From assembly GCA_007570785.1 (NCBI GenBank), contig ML660777.1, positions 3,487,436 through 3,551,435 of the forward strand: 64,000 nt of DNA. Direction: 5' to 3'. The notes below the pieces were generated by a model, which saw nothing but the letters and a program-made list of their open reading frames with translations, was not told where the DNA came from and searched no databases. The position numbers and the translations under genes were made by a program. Shown in pieces: positions 1 to 12,800 of this stretch (position 1 is its first letter; every line of letters starts with the position of its first letter). This DNA comes from Antilocapra americana (taxonomy: Eukaryota; Chordata; Mammalia; Artiodactyla; Antilocapridae).

Positions 1-779
1 TAAACTGGTGTAGGATACTGACTCGATTCCAGTATTCCAACCTGTGCTCTGAGAACTAGACACAGACAAGCTTAGGTTATTAGGGACTTTCTATATCATT
101 CATATCTCTTATCCAAGGTGAGAAAGGAGATAAGATGCTTAAAAAGTAGTTAACTATGGTCAGAGGTTGACTGTAGCCTGCCACCTCCATATTCATAAAC
201 CAGGCACTGATTAAGGGAATGGAATTCTTGTGATTGACTTAGAACACCAGTTTTTGATAGACATTTTCCAGTTATGAAAATGTTCAATTATTGTCAGTCC
301 AGTACGGTAGCTTCTGGTCACATATAGCTTTTGAACACTTCAACTATGGCTAGGAAGAATGAAGAGCTGAGTTTAAATCTTTTTGTTTTTAACTTAAATA
401 CTACCTCCTAAAGTTAGACGTAGAGGTAGACGCAGCTGTCGGCATCCTTATGGAACTACACAAACAGCTTCTTTGGGGCTGCTGAGGAAACCACTCTCCT
501 TTTAAGTCACAAAGCTAACATGTTTTTCAGTAAGAGAAAGGTTCTGTCAACAAGGAAATGAGGTAGATGTTAGGTAGGTAAATAATATTACTTGTTTGTT
601 TCACGGTTATTGTCCTATTCAGATTTTTCTATTGATTGGGCCAACTTTACTCATTACATTTTGTTAGTAAATTATGCATTTTATCGATACATTTCAAGTT
701 TATTGGAACAAAGTTATTAAGAGTTTTTAATTCCCTTCTGTAGCTGCTTTTTGTTTTTGCCTTTTAAATTAGTTTTATT

Positions 780-1850
780 AACATAAATTACGTACAATAA
801 AAATTCAACAATTTTATATGTACAATTTGATGAATTTTGACAAATGTATAAAATCATGTGATCACCTGTGGAACATTTCTGTTACCCCAAAGGTTTCCTT
901 CTGCTGCTTTGCTGTCAGTCACACCTCTTACCACTTCCTGACCCCTGGAAACCATGATCTGCTTTCTAATACTAGATTCTTACTTTCTCTAGAATTTCAT
1001 GTAAATGGAATCGTGTACTGTATAGTCTTTCACATCTGACTTCCTTTACTTAGTATAATGTGTTAAAAATTCATCCATGTTATATGTATCAATAGTTTAT
1101 TATGAGTAACATTCCCGTTTGTTTAATCCATTCGTCAGGTGATGAGCATTTGGGTTGTTTCCAGGTTTAGGCATTTATTAACAAAATCGGTACTAACAAA
1201 TTCAAGTTTTTTATGATTCTCTGTTTCTTATTTCTCTTAGGTAAACACTTGTGAGTGGGATTAATAGGCTGTGCAGAAACTATATATTTAATTTGTAAGA
1301 AGATGACAAACTTTTCCTGTTGGAATGTTTGAGAATTCAGTTCTAGTTGTTCTGTGTCCTCGGTCTTTAATATTTTAACCATTCTACTAGATATGTAGTT
1401 TCTCATTGTGGTTTATGAGTTGAATTTGCAATGCCTTAGTGACTGATAATGGTAAGGATATTTTCATGTGCTTGTTTGGCACTTAGAGATCGTCTTCTAT
1501 GAAATGACCGTTCAGCATTTTGTCCATTTTTTAAATAAGGTTTTTCTTAAATACTGGTTTGCAAGAGTTATTTATATATTTCACATTTAAATCTTTCATC
1601 AGATCTCTGTGCTATTTTCTCTTTTTATGAAGATTTGACAATTTTAAGAATAAGTTTACAACTTTGTTTAAAGTTAATTATCTTCTAAAGGAGTATGAAA
1701 ACGAGAAAAAGAATATTATATTTATGCAGATATTTTCCGTTCATAATGCTTTTTTTCTTTGTGTCGGTCCAAATTTCCATCTAAATCATTTTCCTCTGCT
1801 TTGAGTACTTCATTTAACATTTCTTGTGCTGTGGGTCTCCACTTTAGGTT
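780..1850 (-). mobile_element. Old L1 LINE fragment(s)
   Basis: Text such as 'aaattcatccatgtt', 'gagcatttgggttgtttcc' and 'catttaacatttcttgtgctg' matches the reverse complement of mammalian L1 ORF2/3' regions. It is highly diverged with no open frame. The family name is not assigned, and it may be more than one fragment. Confidence 0.6.
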
Positions 1851-2451
1851 CCACTTCCAGGTCCCACCACTACCAGCCCCACCACTAAACATGGCAGCCC
1901 CCTTGATGATGTTCTCATCTCTTGTGCTAATACATTCACGCTGTCACTTAGCTTCCCATTCTGATTCCTTCTGTGTCATTCTTTAGGAAGACCTCAAAGT
2001 TTCTGATCAGCTGAGATGTCCCATCATTTTGTATTATCTTAGACAGGGCTAGATTCGGGGCAGAGTAATTGAGAATGGGGTGTTAGCAGGGGTAGAGGAG
2101 AGTAGACTGCTCTGTGTGCTGAGTTTGTCTTCACAAAACCAAAACACAGCTTGTTGTTTGTACTTAATTAAAGACCATGGCTTGATCTACACTACTTTTA
2201 TATCCTCTCCTCAAATACGGGATGGTGTTGAATACTTACTGGGGACTCATCAAATACCTGACTGGATTTTATTAAATGAGATTACTGAGAATATTTACTA
2301 AACTGCACTTGAAGCCAAATTTTATTTATACATTCCTTTCTCTTTTTTGTCAGCTACATAGTTGGAATACATTGGATTAGGCACCAACCGTCATTGTGAC
2401 TTTATGATTTAAATTCTCTGAATTCTGTGTTACATGTAGGAATTGGCTATT

Positions 2452-2560
2452 CTTTTGGGAGAAGGGAAAGGCTACCCACTCCAGTATTCTTGCCTGGAGA
2501 ATTCCATGGACTGTATAGTCTATGGGGTCACAAAGAGTTGGCCAAGACTGAGCAACCTTA
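2452..2560 (+). mobile_element. Bov-tA/Bov-A2 SINE, 5'-truncated
   Basis: Contains the typical core 'ctacccactccagtattc', 'ttgcctggagaattccatgg' and 'ggggtcacaaagagt', followed by an A-rich and TA-rich tail near 2560-2585. Confidence 0.85.
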
Positions 2561-3197
2561 AAAAAATATATACATATATATAGTTTAGGACTTGCCTTAT
2601 ATAGGCTTTCAACTTAATTGAAAAGCTTTCTTTTCTTTTTTTCCTATATTTTTTAATTCTTTTCTTTTATTGTCTCTGCTTTATTTCCCCTTGTTATTGT
2701 CCAGCTACCCTTTTCCTCTTTTGAAAAAGAATATATTTTTAGAGATTTTTAAGCTATATCAGGGTCAAGTGAAGTTTTGTTAACTCTTTAGAATTATAAA
2801 ACAAAATAAAGTCCTATAGTGATTATATGGGTTTAAGTGTCACTAAAAGTTTTCAAATAAGCATTTCCAGAATATTTGAGAGATTTACCTTACTATCATG
2901 CATTTAAAAATCATTAAATGTATTTTTAGAATTTATTTTAAACAGAAATTTGTCTATATTAAATTTCTCTAAAAAGACCATTAAGATCATTAGGATTTGT
3001 GTGATATAAGAGATTATAGTCAATGTGTTCCATAACTGTATTTGACCTATTAAAAAAAAATATATCCGTTGCTTTATGTATCTCTAAAGATTTCATGTTA
3101 TGTGTGAGATTATTATTCTATGTTGAATTGCTCATGTGGGAATATTTTAATAATAATATCCTCTCTTGGAATGTCTGCTGTTGTGTTTATCTTCTAG

Positions 3198-3864
3198 GGT
3201 TCACATTTACCAAGAGAACTTGAAAATGAGCAGCCGACGGAAACGTGCTCCCCCAGTGAGGGTAGATGAGGAAAAGCAACAGCAGCTTTGCTGGAATATG
3301 CATGAGGACAGAAGGAATGAACCTCTCACCTTAACTGATGATGAGCAGTCCTGCCCAGGCGTGGACCCCTCTCCTGCTCACCACATCATCCTAGATGACA
3401 GTCTAAAGGAAGAAGTGGCTTATAGAGAAAAGAAGAGATGTTCCGAAGCCATGAGCATCTCAAAATCAATTGATAAAGAAGAGACTGGTGGCATTTTTTC
3501 CCCTTTGTCTAAAAAGCTGAATGTTATAATTTCCCCCTATCACTTTGATAATTCTTGGAAAGCATTTCTAGGAGAATTCACTCTTCAGCTTCTTCCTGAA
3601 CAGCGTTTAATTGAAAATTTTTCTGCAAAAAGTTTTACACTGACGAGTGCCGAGTTGAGCAATCACTTCCTGGTCTATGTTTGTTCAGGATGTGAAAATG
3701 TAGAGAAAAAAGAAGCAGGACTCGATGAGCCAGTCAGTATCTGTGACAAGGGAATTCAAGTGGAGTCGTCCTTCAGCAGTGAAATGTTAGAAGATTTGGG
3801 ATGGCTGCAAAAGAAGAAAAGAATAAAACTTTACCAAAAACCAGAAGAAAATAACGTTATCAAG
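3198..3864 (+). CDS. SHPRH: SHPRH exon 2 (start codon, residues 1-213)
   Basis: The acceptor is cttctag and the donor is AAG|gtatca. Positions 3198-3225 are 5' UTR and the ATG is at 3226. The open frame runs upstream to 3166, but that part lies before the splice acceptor, so 3226 is the start. The encoded segment begins with a basic stretch (SSRRKR), is otherwise polar, and has no catalytic motif. It ends in phase 0. Reading past the donor gives a stop at 4006, which marks intron sequence. Confidence 0.96.
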
Positions 3865-6800
3865 GTATCAATTTATATGATGTCCCTTAAGGCTCTTCTG
3901 CATTGGATACCCCATTTTGAAATTAACTTAGAAAGAAGCTCTATAAAGGCGGTGATAAGCATTTCATTATTAAGTGTCAAAAAACACTTCATTGGGGGCA
4001 TTCAATAACTATAATAATATAATGCATATATGTTTTATATATCATAGCCAGTCATTTCCAGGCTGTTCTTTTTTGGGATCTTCCTGATTCACCTTTTCCA
4101 GCTCTACTCTCAGTGACTTGTTTTGATCTTCATTATCTCTTTTTCTCTTCCAGTAGCAATCCTTTAGTCATTGCCTTTTCAGTTCTTTCATTTCCTTTGT
4201 CTTTGTGCTGGTATGATATGAACGCAAATGGAATTCTAGTCTCCTTATGCCTACAGAATTAACTATAATCTGGCATAAAGTCTCTCCTTTGATAGGCTTT
4301 TGTCTCCTCCAGCTTTATCTGTCTCCTTCTCAACTCTGCTTGTTATTCTGTCCCAGAAACTACAAATTGATTTGTTTCCTGCATACACCCAGGTGTCTTT
4401 CTGCATCTGTGCTTTTGCTGTCACACTTCCCTCTGCCTGGGTTGTTGCTTCTTCATCCCTCAAAACTCTTGGTCATTCCTCAGTGTGCAGCTCAGGGTTT
4501 ACTTCATCTGGGGAGATCTTTTCTTAAACTCCATAGACAGTATTACATGTTCTTCCCGCATAACACCTGACACACATGCTTATTTTTGCCTTGATCCCTT
4601 GTAGTCTACTTCCATTTTAGACCTTTCCCCCCTCACTCAACTATGAAGTTTTTTTAATCTTCACAGCCCAGTAGAATACCAAATACTAAGCAGATTTTTC
4701 AGCAAATGGATGAATGAATTTATGATTCATTTCAGGCTCTGCTATTCACTAACCAAGTAACTTTTTGTGAATCTTTTAAAGACTCCCAATTTCAGCTTCT
4801 TTCCACATGTAAATAATACTCATTCCTTATACCTCATACAACTGTGCTGAAAATCTGGGGAGGTAATGTAAGTAAATGTACTTTGAAAACTATAAAGCAA
4901 CTTAATATGTCTTCATGCTAATACTTAAAATATACTTGATTCAATGCTTGAAATTCTAAAATGTTAAATTCACTTTTGTTCAGTTGAAAACATCATACAT
5001 GTGTGTTATACATTTCTCCCACTAAAAAACATCTATATCAATAACCCTATTTATATTTTCCGAATTATATGACTGAAGGAAAGGAGAAAATTTAGAAGCA
5101 TTAGATTGTAATTAATTCTTCCTTGTATAGTCAAACTCTGCAACCTAGCATCCCTTCTCTGGTGATTGTGAGTGCCACAAATTGTGGCTCAAGTTAAAAA
5201 CAGATGTAAGAATTTGTGGTCTGTATGCTTGTGTTCTGTCCACTTCTCTTGATCTCTTCTGTCTTCCCTAATCCCTACTTTTATAAACATTTAAACACTT
5301 ACTGCTGCAATAGCAAGCCATCTCTAAGCAAACACAGGGCAGCATATAAGTAATAATGAAAAGTACTCTCTGCCACTTATTCCAGTGTAATGCTGATTGA
5401 ATTTTGTTCTTTACTGAAAGAATATGAGACTCTCAGTGATCACGGAATCAGGCCCAGCATAATACAGGGAAATGAAGGAAACTTGTGTTTGTTGATTATC
5501 TGCCATTAGGAACTTTTAAAATTATACTAAGTGGGCTGTCTCATAGTCTTCTCTCAGTTTTGCAACTGAGAACATTTGGGTTAAAATCAATCATTTTGTT
5601 TGTTCTTTTAGCTCTTAAATATCAATGGCAGTATTAAAATTCAAGTATTTTGACTGGAAAGCTTCATACTACATTGTTTCACCAAAATCAAGCTGTACAA
5701 CCTTAATCAGGGCCTATTTTCCTGAACATTTTAATGTTTGATCTAGTAGTAGGGATTAGTAAAACCTATCTGTGCTTAAGAATCTTCTTGGGGAATCTGT
5801 ATTTTTAACCAGCTTCACTGATTATTCTGATGATCATCTAGCTGGAAAAGCATTGACTTGGTAGGTGGAATTGTTGTTCTCATCACAGTCTCACAGGTTT
5901 GGTTCCAGTTAGGGAAATATTTTTTTCTAGCTACGTAAATGGTACATCACACATAGTAAGCACTGCATTTGCAGAATAAATTTGTTATTGAAAGCGGAAA
6001 TATCTGAGATTTGGTAGATATGTATTTAGAGTTTGTGGGGTAAATACTCCGAATACCTTTAAAACTGATGATGCTAAACGTGTTTCTTATATGATCATAA
6101 AAAATGATGTAGTACAATCAAAACTTTTTAATGTTGATTAATTATTTGTAGGTTGGAATTTATCTTTTGGAAGCTGGCCTAGCAAAACCAGATTTTTTGA
6201 GTGATGCAAGTTCAAGGATGAAAAAGTTCAATCAACTCATGAAGAGAGTGATGGAAAAGCTATACAATTTTATTATTCCAGGTAATTAAACTTTAAAATT
6301 GCTGCTACTTAAGAACCGTGGATTTCTCCCAAATCCTGTATATAACAACCAGAAAAACAGCTACTAAAACCATAATAACATTGAACAACCAACATAAAAT
6401 TGCTGTATGACAAAATTATACTTATCTTAAATGCCCCCACTACTATACTTTTTGTCTTTTTTTTTTTTTTTTGCTTAATAATATGCTTAGCTTATAGTGT
6501 GTACTCAAGAAATGTTGATGGCATCAATAGGCAGAATATAAAGGGATCTGAGCTGATTGGAATTTTTGCATTATTCCTGTGTGTTTTTTTTTTTTTATTT
6601 TGTCATGGCCAGAGATTCTTGGCCAGCCTTTACTCCACCTCTCCTTTGCAGTCTGACAAATAATCTCAAGAGCCTGCTTCCCATAAAGACCAGTTAACTT
6701 TGCTACTGTTTCTTGGCAAGAAGTTGCATCCTTGGTCAGGACTGCAGTGTCAGAGTTGTCTGCCATTGGTTCCCAAGGGAGAGTGTGGATGGCTTGCTGC

Positions 6801-9800
6801 AGCCCATCAGCACGACTGGAAAAACGGCTCAGATTCTCCAAGTCCTGCTCATGGTGGGTCAGCCTTATTTCTGGTGCAAATCAGAACAGTTTTACATTGG
6901 GATATCTGGGAAATCAGTTTCTAAGCTTGTTTATTGAGTTGTTTTTCTGCAGTACATTCTTTGGGAAGCTTTGTAATACTAATAATAGTAAATCATTTGC
7001 ATGCTACAGACATAAAAGAAGGAAAATCACTGGTTTCAGAATTGGAAGAAATGCTTTCAAGTACATCTAGAACTTTTTTAGAGTTATGATAAGAATCCGT
7101 TATTCTGCCTTTTAAAAATAATAAAATTGGAACTTTTCAAAGGAAAGCTTCAAATTTAGTTACACTAACAGGAATAACCAGCACGTAACTACACATTTAT
7201 TGTAAACTTTTGAAAATCTTAAAAGGACGTAATTTTTATTGGAAAAAGTTAATTGTGTATTTTGTGGTAGTGTCTTTGTTTTAAGGCATATTAGGTATGT
7301 CCTACAAATGTGTGTAGGCCTGTTTGAAACCATTCAGTAATAAATCATTGGCTAAAGGGGCCTTGCAAATTTTTTAAGAGTTTGAGGGTTGGTTTTTTTT
7401 TTCCACATTGTAGGCATGAGTCTTTTTCCACAGGGCAGTTGTGCCCAACAAATGAATCTGAAATTCTTATGAATTTGTATTGGTACATAAGCCCTTAATC
7501 TCCTAATTGGCTGCTGCTGCTGTTACCAAATACCTACCCTTTTTTAGTATAAGAAATAGAATGGGAAACTGTCTTATTAGATGTAGAAAAAGTGTCTGCC
7601 TGTGGATTTTTTTAATGTTGTAAAAGTGAAATAAATTATTCTTTTACAAACTGTAGTAGATATTCACATTCAATTCCTCAAAGGTTTATTAAACATCTAC
7701 AACATAGCACATGCTGGCTGCTCTGAGGAGCTATAAAAACAAAAGACGGCCTTTGCTCTCAAAGAGCGTTACAGTTCAGTGGGGAAGGGATGAATGGGCA
7801 CAAACCATCATACTGCGTGAAAGACTACAGTGTATTGCTATATCCAATGTATAAGAGTGTTGCATGAACACAGAGGAGACTATGCTGGTCAGGGAAAACA
7901 AAATGTCATGAAAAAAGTATCAGTTATATTATCTTGAAGGGTAGAAGCATAGCAGTCAAAAGGCAGACTAAGCAAAGCCCCAGAGTTGGGAGAGTACATG
8001 GTATGTTCTGGGATAAGAATTGCTTATAGTTACAAATGTAGGTCTTGTTGTTCTGAGTACACTTGTTCTTGGATATACAGATGTGTTGGAAGAAGATGAG
8101 GAAGGTTCCGATAGTGAGCCAGAGGGACAGGACATTGACGAACTCTATCACTTTGTGAAGCAGACACATCAGCAAGAAACTCGGTCCATCCAAGTGGATG
8201 TCCAGCATCCTGCACTGACCCCTGTGTTGAGACCATACCAAAGAGAGGCTGTGAACTGGATGCTACAACAGGAGCATTTCAAAAGCACCCCTGCTTGTGG
8301 CAAGTATAAGATACTTAAAGAAAGGCAAATTGATCAGAGGGATTAGATGAGAGAGAGTGGAGGAAATCTGTCAGTAAACAAATCATATTGAAAGCATGAG
8401 ATAGAATGGGTGTTTTACTGTCAACAAAATTATTTTTTAAGACATCCTTCAAAATTGACACCTAGAGAAATTCATTTATGAGTTCCCTCATCCATAAAAG
8501 TTTGAACTGATTTTGCCAGAGTAAAAGCTGCCTTGATGGAATTTTTAAAAACGAAGAAATTTTTACATGCCTTTCCAACTAAGAATTGCTTTTGTAACCT
8601 ATCAGATGAGAATCTTGCTAATATTTTTAAGAAACTGTACAATTTAATCATGAATGTTAGGGACAGAAAGCAAGTTTATAAAAGTGGGAAACTAACATGT
8701 GACTAATCTGATCTTCCTAGTTATACTTATTTTCTTTACTCCACAAAATAATAAAATAAAATGTCATCTAGTAAGTGTTTTTTCATAAAAGTAGTCGGTT
8801 TATGGGAATCATTTGTGGCACTGCTTTATCATTGTCTTTAAAGGGGTGGGCACTAGATGAGATTTTTACATGACTCTAGGAAGTGAACTATTTCTCCTTT
8901 TTCCTATATAGATTTATTTTAATTAGTGATGAATATCTCTTTCGTATTTCTCCCACTTTTTTATCCAACAAAGTTTTTTAAACTTGTTATTTTGGAAATA
9001 TCAGTTCATAACCAATACTATTTCTTACTCTTGCTTCTCCCATATTCTGAATTATTTTGAAGTAGTAACCCCACATGGAGAAGGAAATGGCAAGCTACTC
9101 CAGTATTGCCTGGAAAACCCCATGGACATAGGAGCCTGGTGGGCTACAGTCCATGGGGTCACAAAAGAGTCAAACACAACTGAGTGACTAAATAATAACA
9201 ATAACCCCACATATTATATCATTTCATCTGTTAATATTTCAGTTTATTTCATTAAAAGATAAAGGTTTTTTAAACAAATATATATATATATATCATGAAT
9301 TTTGAAACCCCAAAATTTCTTAGTATCATTGTCTCTCTTCCTTCCTAACCCCCTTTCTATTTGTCTCTCTTTAGTTTGTTCAAATCTGAAACCAAATAAC
9401 ATCCATGTAGTATTGGAATTACTTGCTGTCTCTTAAGTTTCTTTTAGTCCATAGGTTTTATTTCCTCTCCTATTTTTTTCTTATATTTGTTGAAGAAATT
9501 TTATAGCTCTAGAATTTCCTACAGGCTATTTTTTTCTCTAAAATAAAATAATACTTTTTAACTAAGGAATTCGATTAAGGTGTAACAAATACAGTAAATG
9601 CATAGATCTTAAGGATGCACAGTTTGGTAAGTTTTGATAAATCTTTGCATCTTTGTAACTACCAATCCAGTTAAGACATTAGTATCAGTAGCAGTTCAGT
9701 CGCTCAGTCGTGTCTGACTATTTGCGACCCCATGAACCGCAACACGCCAGGCCTCCCTTCCATCACCAATTCCCAGAGTCCACCAAAACCCATGTCCATC

Positions 9801-12800
9801 GAGTTGGTGATGCCATCCAGCCATCTCATCCTCTGTCCTCCCCTTCTCCTTCTGCCCCCAATCCTTCCCAGCATCAGGGTCTTTTCCAAGGAGTCAACTC
9901 TTCGCATGAGGTGGCCAAAGTATTGGAGTTTCAGCTTCAACGTCAGTCGTTCCAATGAACACCCAGGACTGATCTCCTTTAGGATGGACTGGTTGGATCC
10001 CCTTGCAGTCCAAGGGACTCTCAGGAGTCTTCTTCAACACCACAGTTCAAAAACATCAATTCTTCGGCGCTCAGCCTTTTTCACTGTCCAACTCTCACAT
10101 CCATACATGACTACTGGAAAAACCATAGCCTTGATTAGATGGACCTTTGTTGGCAAAGTAATGTCTCTGCTTTTCAATATGCTGTCCAGGTCGGTTATAA
10201 CTTTCCTTCCAAGGAGTAGGCTGCAGTCACCATCTGCAGTGATTTTGGAGCCCAAAAAAATAAAGTCCCACACTGTTTCCACTGTTTCCCCCTCTATTAC
10301 CCATGAAGTGATGGGACCAGATGCCATGATCTTAGTTTTCTTAATGTTGAGCCTTAAGCCAACTTTTTTACTCTTCTCTTTCACTTTCAGCAAGAGGCTT
10401 TCTAGTTCGTCTTCACTTTCTGCCATAAGGGTGGTCTCGTCTGCATATTTGACATTATTGATATTTCTCCTGGCAATCTTGATTCCAGCTTGTGCTTCTT
10501 CCAGCCCAGCGTTTCTCATGATGTACTCTGCATAGAAGTTAAATAAGCAGGGTGACAATAAACAGCCTTGACATACTCTTTTTCCTATTAGGAACCAGTC
10601 TGTTGTTCCATGTCCAGTTCTAACTGTTGCATCCTGACCTGCATACAGGTTTCTCAACAGACAGGTCAGATGATTTGGTATTCCCATCTCTTTCAGAATT
10701 TTCCACAGTTTATTGTGATCCACACAAAGGCTTTGGCATAGTCAATAAAGCAGGGGTAGATGTTATGCTGGAACGCTCTTGCCTTTTCGATGATCCAGCA
10801 GATGTTGGCAATTTGATGTTGTCAGGTTCCTCTGCCTTTTCTGAAACCAGCTTGAACATCTGGAAGTTCACGGTTCACGTATTGCTGAAGCCTGGCTTGG
10901 AAAATTTTGAACATTACTTTACTAGCGTGTGAAATGAGTGCAATTGTGTGGTAGTTTGAGCATTCTTTGGCATTGCCTTTCTTTGGGATAGGAATGTAAA
11001 CTGACCTTTTCCAGTCCTGTGGCCATTGCTGAGTTTTCCAAATTTGCTGGCATATTGAGTGCAGCACTTTCACAGCATCATCTTTTAGGATTTGAAATAG
11101 CTCAACTAGAATTCCATCACCTCCACTAGCTTTGTTTGTAGTGATGCTTTCTAAGGCCCACTTGACTTCACCTTCCAGGATATCTGGCTCTAGCTGAGTG
11201 TGAGTGATCACACCATCGTGATTATCGGAGTTGTGAAGATCTTTATTGTAAAGTTCTTCTGTGTATTCTTGCCACTTCTTCTTAATATCTTCTGCTTCTG
11301 TTAGGTCCATACGATTTCTGTCCTTTATCGAGTCCATCTTGGCATCTGTAATTTTCTTGACAAGATCTCTAGTCTTTCCATTCTATTGTTTTCCTCTATT
11401 TCTTTGCATTAATCACTGAAGGCTTTCTTATCTCTCCTTGCTATTCTTTGAAATTCTGCATTCGGATGGGAATATCTTTCCTTTTCTCCTTTGCTTTTCG
11501 CTTCTCCTTTTCACAGCTATTTGTAAGGCCTCCTCAGACAGCCATTTTGCGTTTTTGCATTTCTTTTTCTTGAGGGTGATCTTAATCCCAGGGATTAAGA
11601 CTTTCCCAAAAGTAGACACTGGCCACCCATGCCTCTTGAGACTTGAAATGTGAGCATGCAGATTATGTGGTGTAAGTTTAAAATACACACTAGATTTCCG
11701 ATAGTACAAGAAGAAAAGAATGTGAAATATCTAACTACTACTTTTTATATTGATTACATATTGAAGTGATAATATTGTATTTTGATTAGACTAAAAATAT
11801 TAAAATTAATTTTACCCTTTTCTTTTAATTTTTGTATCACACAGTGCTGACATAAAGTATTTCCATCACCCAACACTTTCCATCATTGCCTAATCAGTTC
11901 TCCTAGGAGAACCCCTTGAGGAGGCAACCAGTGTCATCTTAAATTAGTTTTGCTTGTTTTTTAAGCAGACAATGATAAAATATGTTCACTCAGGTGGAGG
12001 AGTTGCCTTCTTTCAACATGTTTTTGAGGTTCATCCATGATGCATGTATCAGTAATTCATTGTTTTTTGTCCCCAGGCTAGATTTTGTTGATTAAATCAC
12101 ACGCATCATTTAGTGGTTTTTCAGTTCTCTATCGTTCCCATAAATTAAAACTTTTTATCTTTTAATTTTTTTCTTTTTATAAAACCTATATGTCTGTATT
12201 CCTACTTCATCTATTAATCACTGAAGAAGGTAACAAAAAAAAAAAAAATGACTAACCATTTCACTGGTAAGTAGAGACATACTTACAACTTAGCAACAAC
12301 ATTGTTGTAAGTATGTTCTAAATATTCTTAAAATATTGTTGTAAGTATATTCTAAATATTCTTAAAATATTTAGAAGGGATAGTGGAAGATGCTGGTTGA
12401 CACAGACTCAGTACTTCATTGCTGTAGTTTTAGAAATTTTTTTTCCTCAGTTAAGCCTTTCTTTTACTCAGACCCATCTAACCTTTCAGTTAGATCTGAT
12501 ATAACTTAATGTATTAGCACAGTATCATTTATCTGTGAAGTTACTTAATGATATAAGGTAACTTGTTAAAGCATTTATAAAAGACAAGCTGCTTTCATTT
12601 ATTGGGTAAGCCTTGATGATATGTATTGGTTTTCTTTTCCTGTTAATCCTCTATACTAGTATAATTTGTACATTTTGCTATACTTTGCATAATTAAAATA
12701 CAGTAAATTATAAAGTATCCAATAAAATGAACAATAATTAAAAAAAAAAAAAAATAAAATGTAATTGCAAGTATAATTTGCTTTAGTTTTTCTGTCTTAT

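Larger units (their letters stand above)
1..3197. other. Sequence upstream of SHPRH exon 2 (intron 1 or 5' flank)
   Basis: No coding sequence is supported. 1-780 shows no recognised element. 780-1850 is old L1, 2452-2560 a SINE piece and 2561-2585 a short TA-rich run. No CpG island or promoter signature is seen, so the 5' non-coding exon of SHPRH is probably upstream of the window. Confidence 0.7.
3865..6151. other. SHPRH intron 2
   Basis: GT-AG intron. 4080-4560 resembles an L2 LINE in reverse orientation ('cttccctctgcctgggttg'). 4720-4930 resembles a MIR SINE. 5745-5875 has a weak MER5-like look. The remainder (4930-5740, 5880-6151) is unassigned AT-rich sequence. Confidence 0.6.
6282..8080. 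other. SHPRH intron 3
   Basis: GT-AG intron. It has a 16-T run at 6457-6472, a possible retrocopy at about 6587-6930 and an L2-like stretch at 7675-7860. 6950-7670 shows nothing recognisable. Confidence 0.6.

Noticed and set aside
3166..3225. Upstream in-frame ATG at 3166 as the SHPRH start
   Set aside because: It lies before the splice acceptor at 3196-3197, so it is intronic; the ATG at 3226 fits the family start.
8297..8305. Canonical GT donors at 8297 or 8304 for exon 4
   Set aside because: Both create early stops when joined to exon 5; only the GC donor keeps the frame.
9732..10535. Long + strand open frame of 267 codons
   Set aside because: It is the antisense of a BovB reverse-transcriptase region; the minus strand explains it. 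The same holds for 34814-35566 and 53588-54094 on + and 38534-39022 on -.
10034..10723. BovB frame of 229 codons as a working reverse transcriptase gene
   Set aside because: 5'-truncated, the active-site box reads YADE, and the rest of the ORF is in other frames. Treated as a dead LINE copy.
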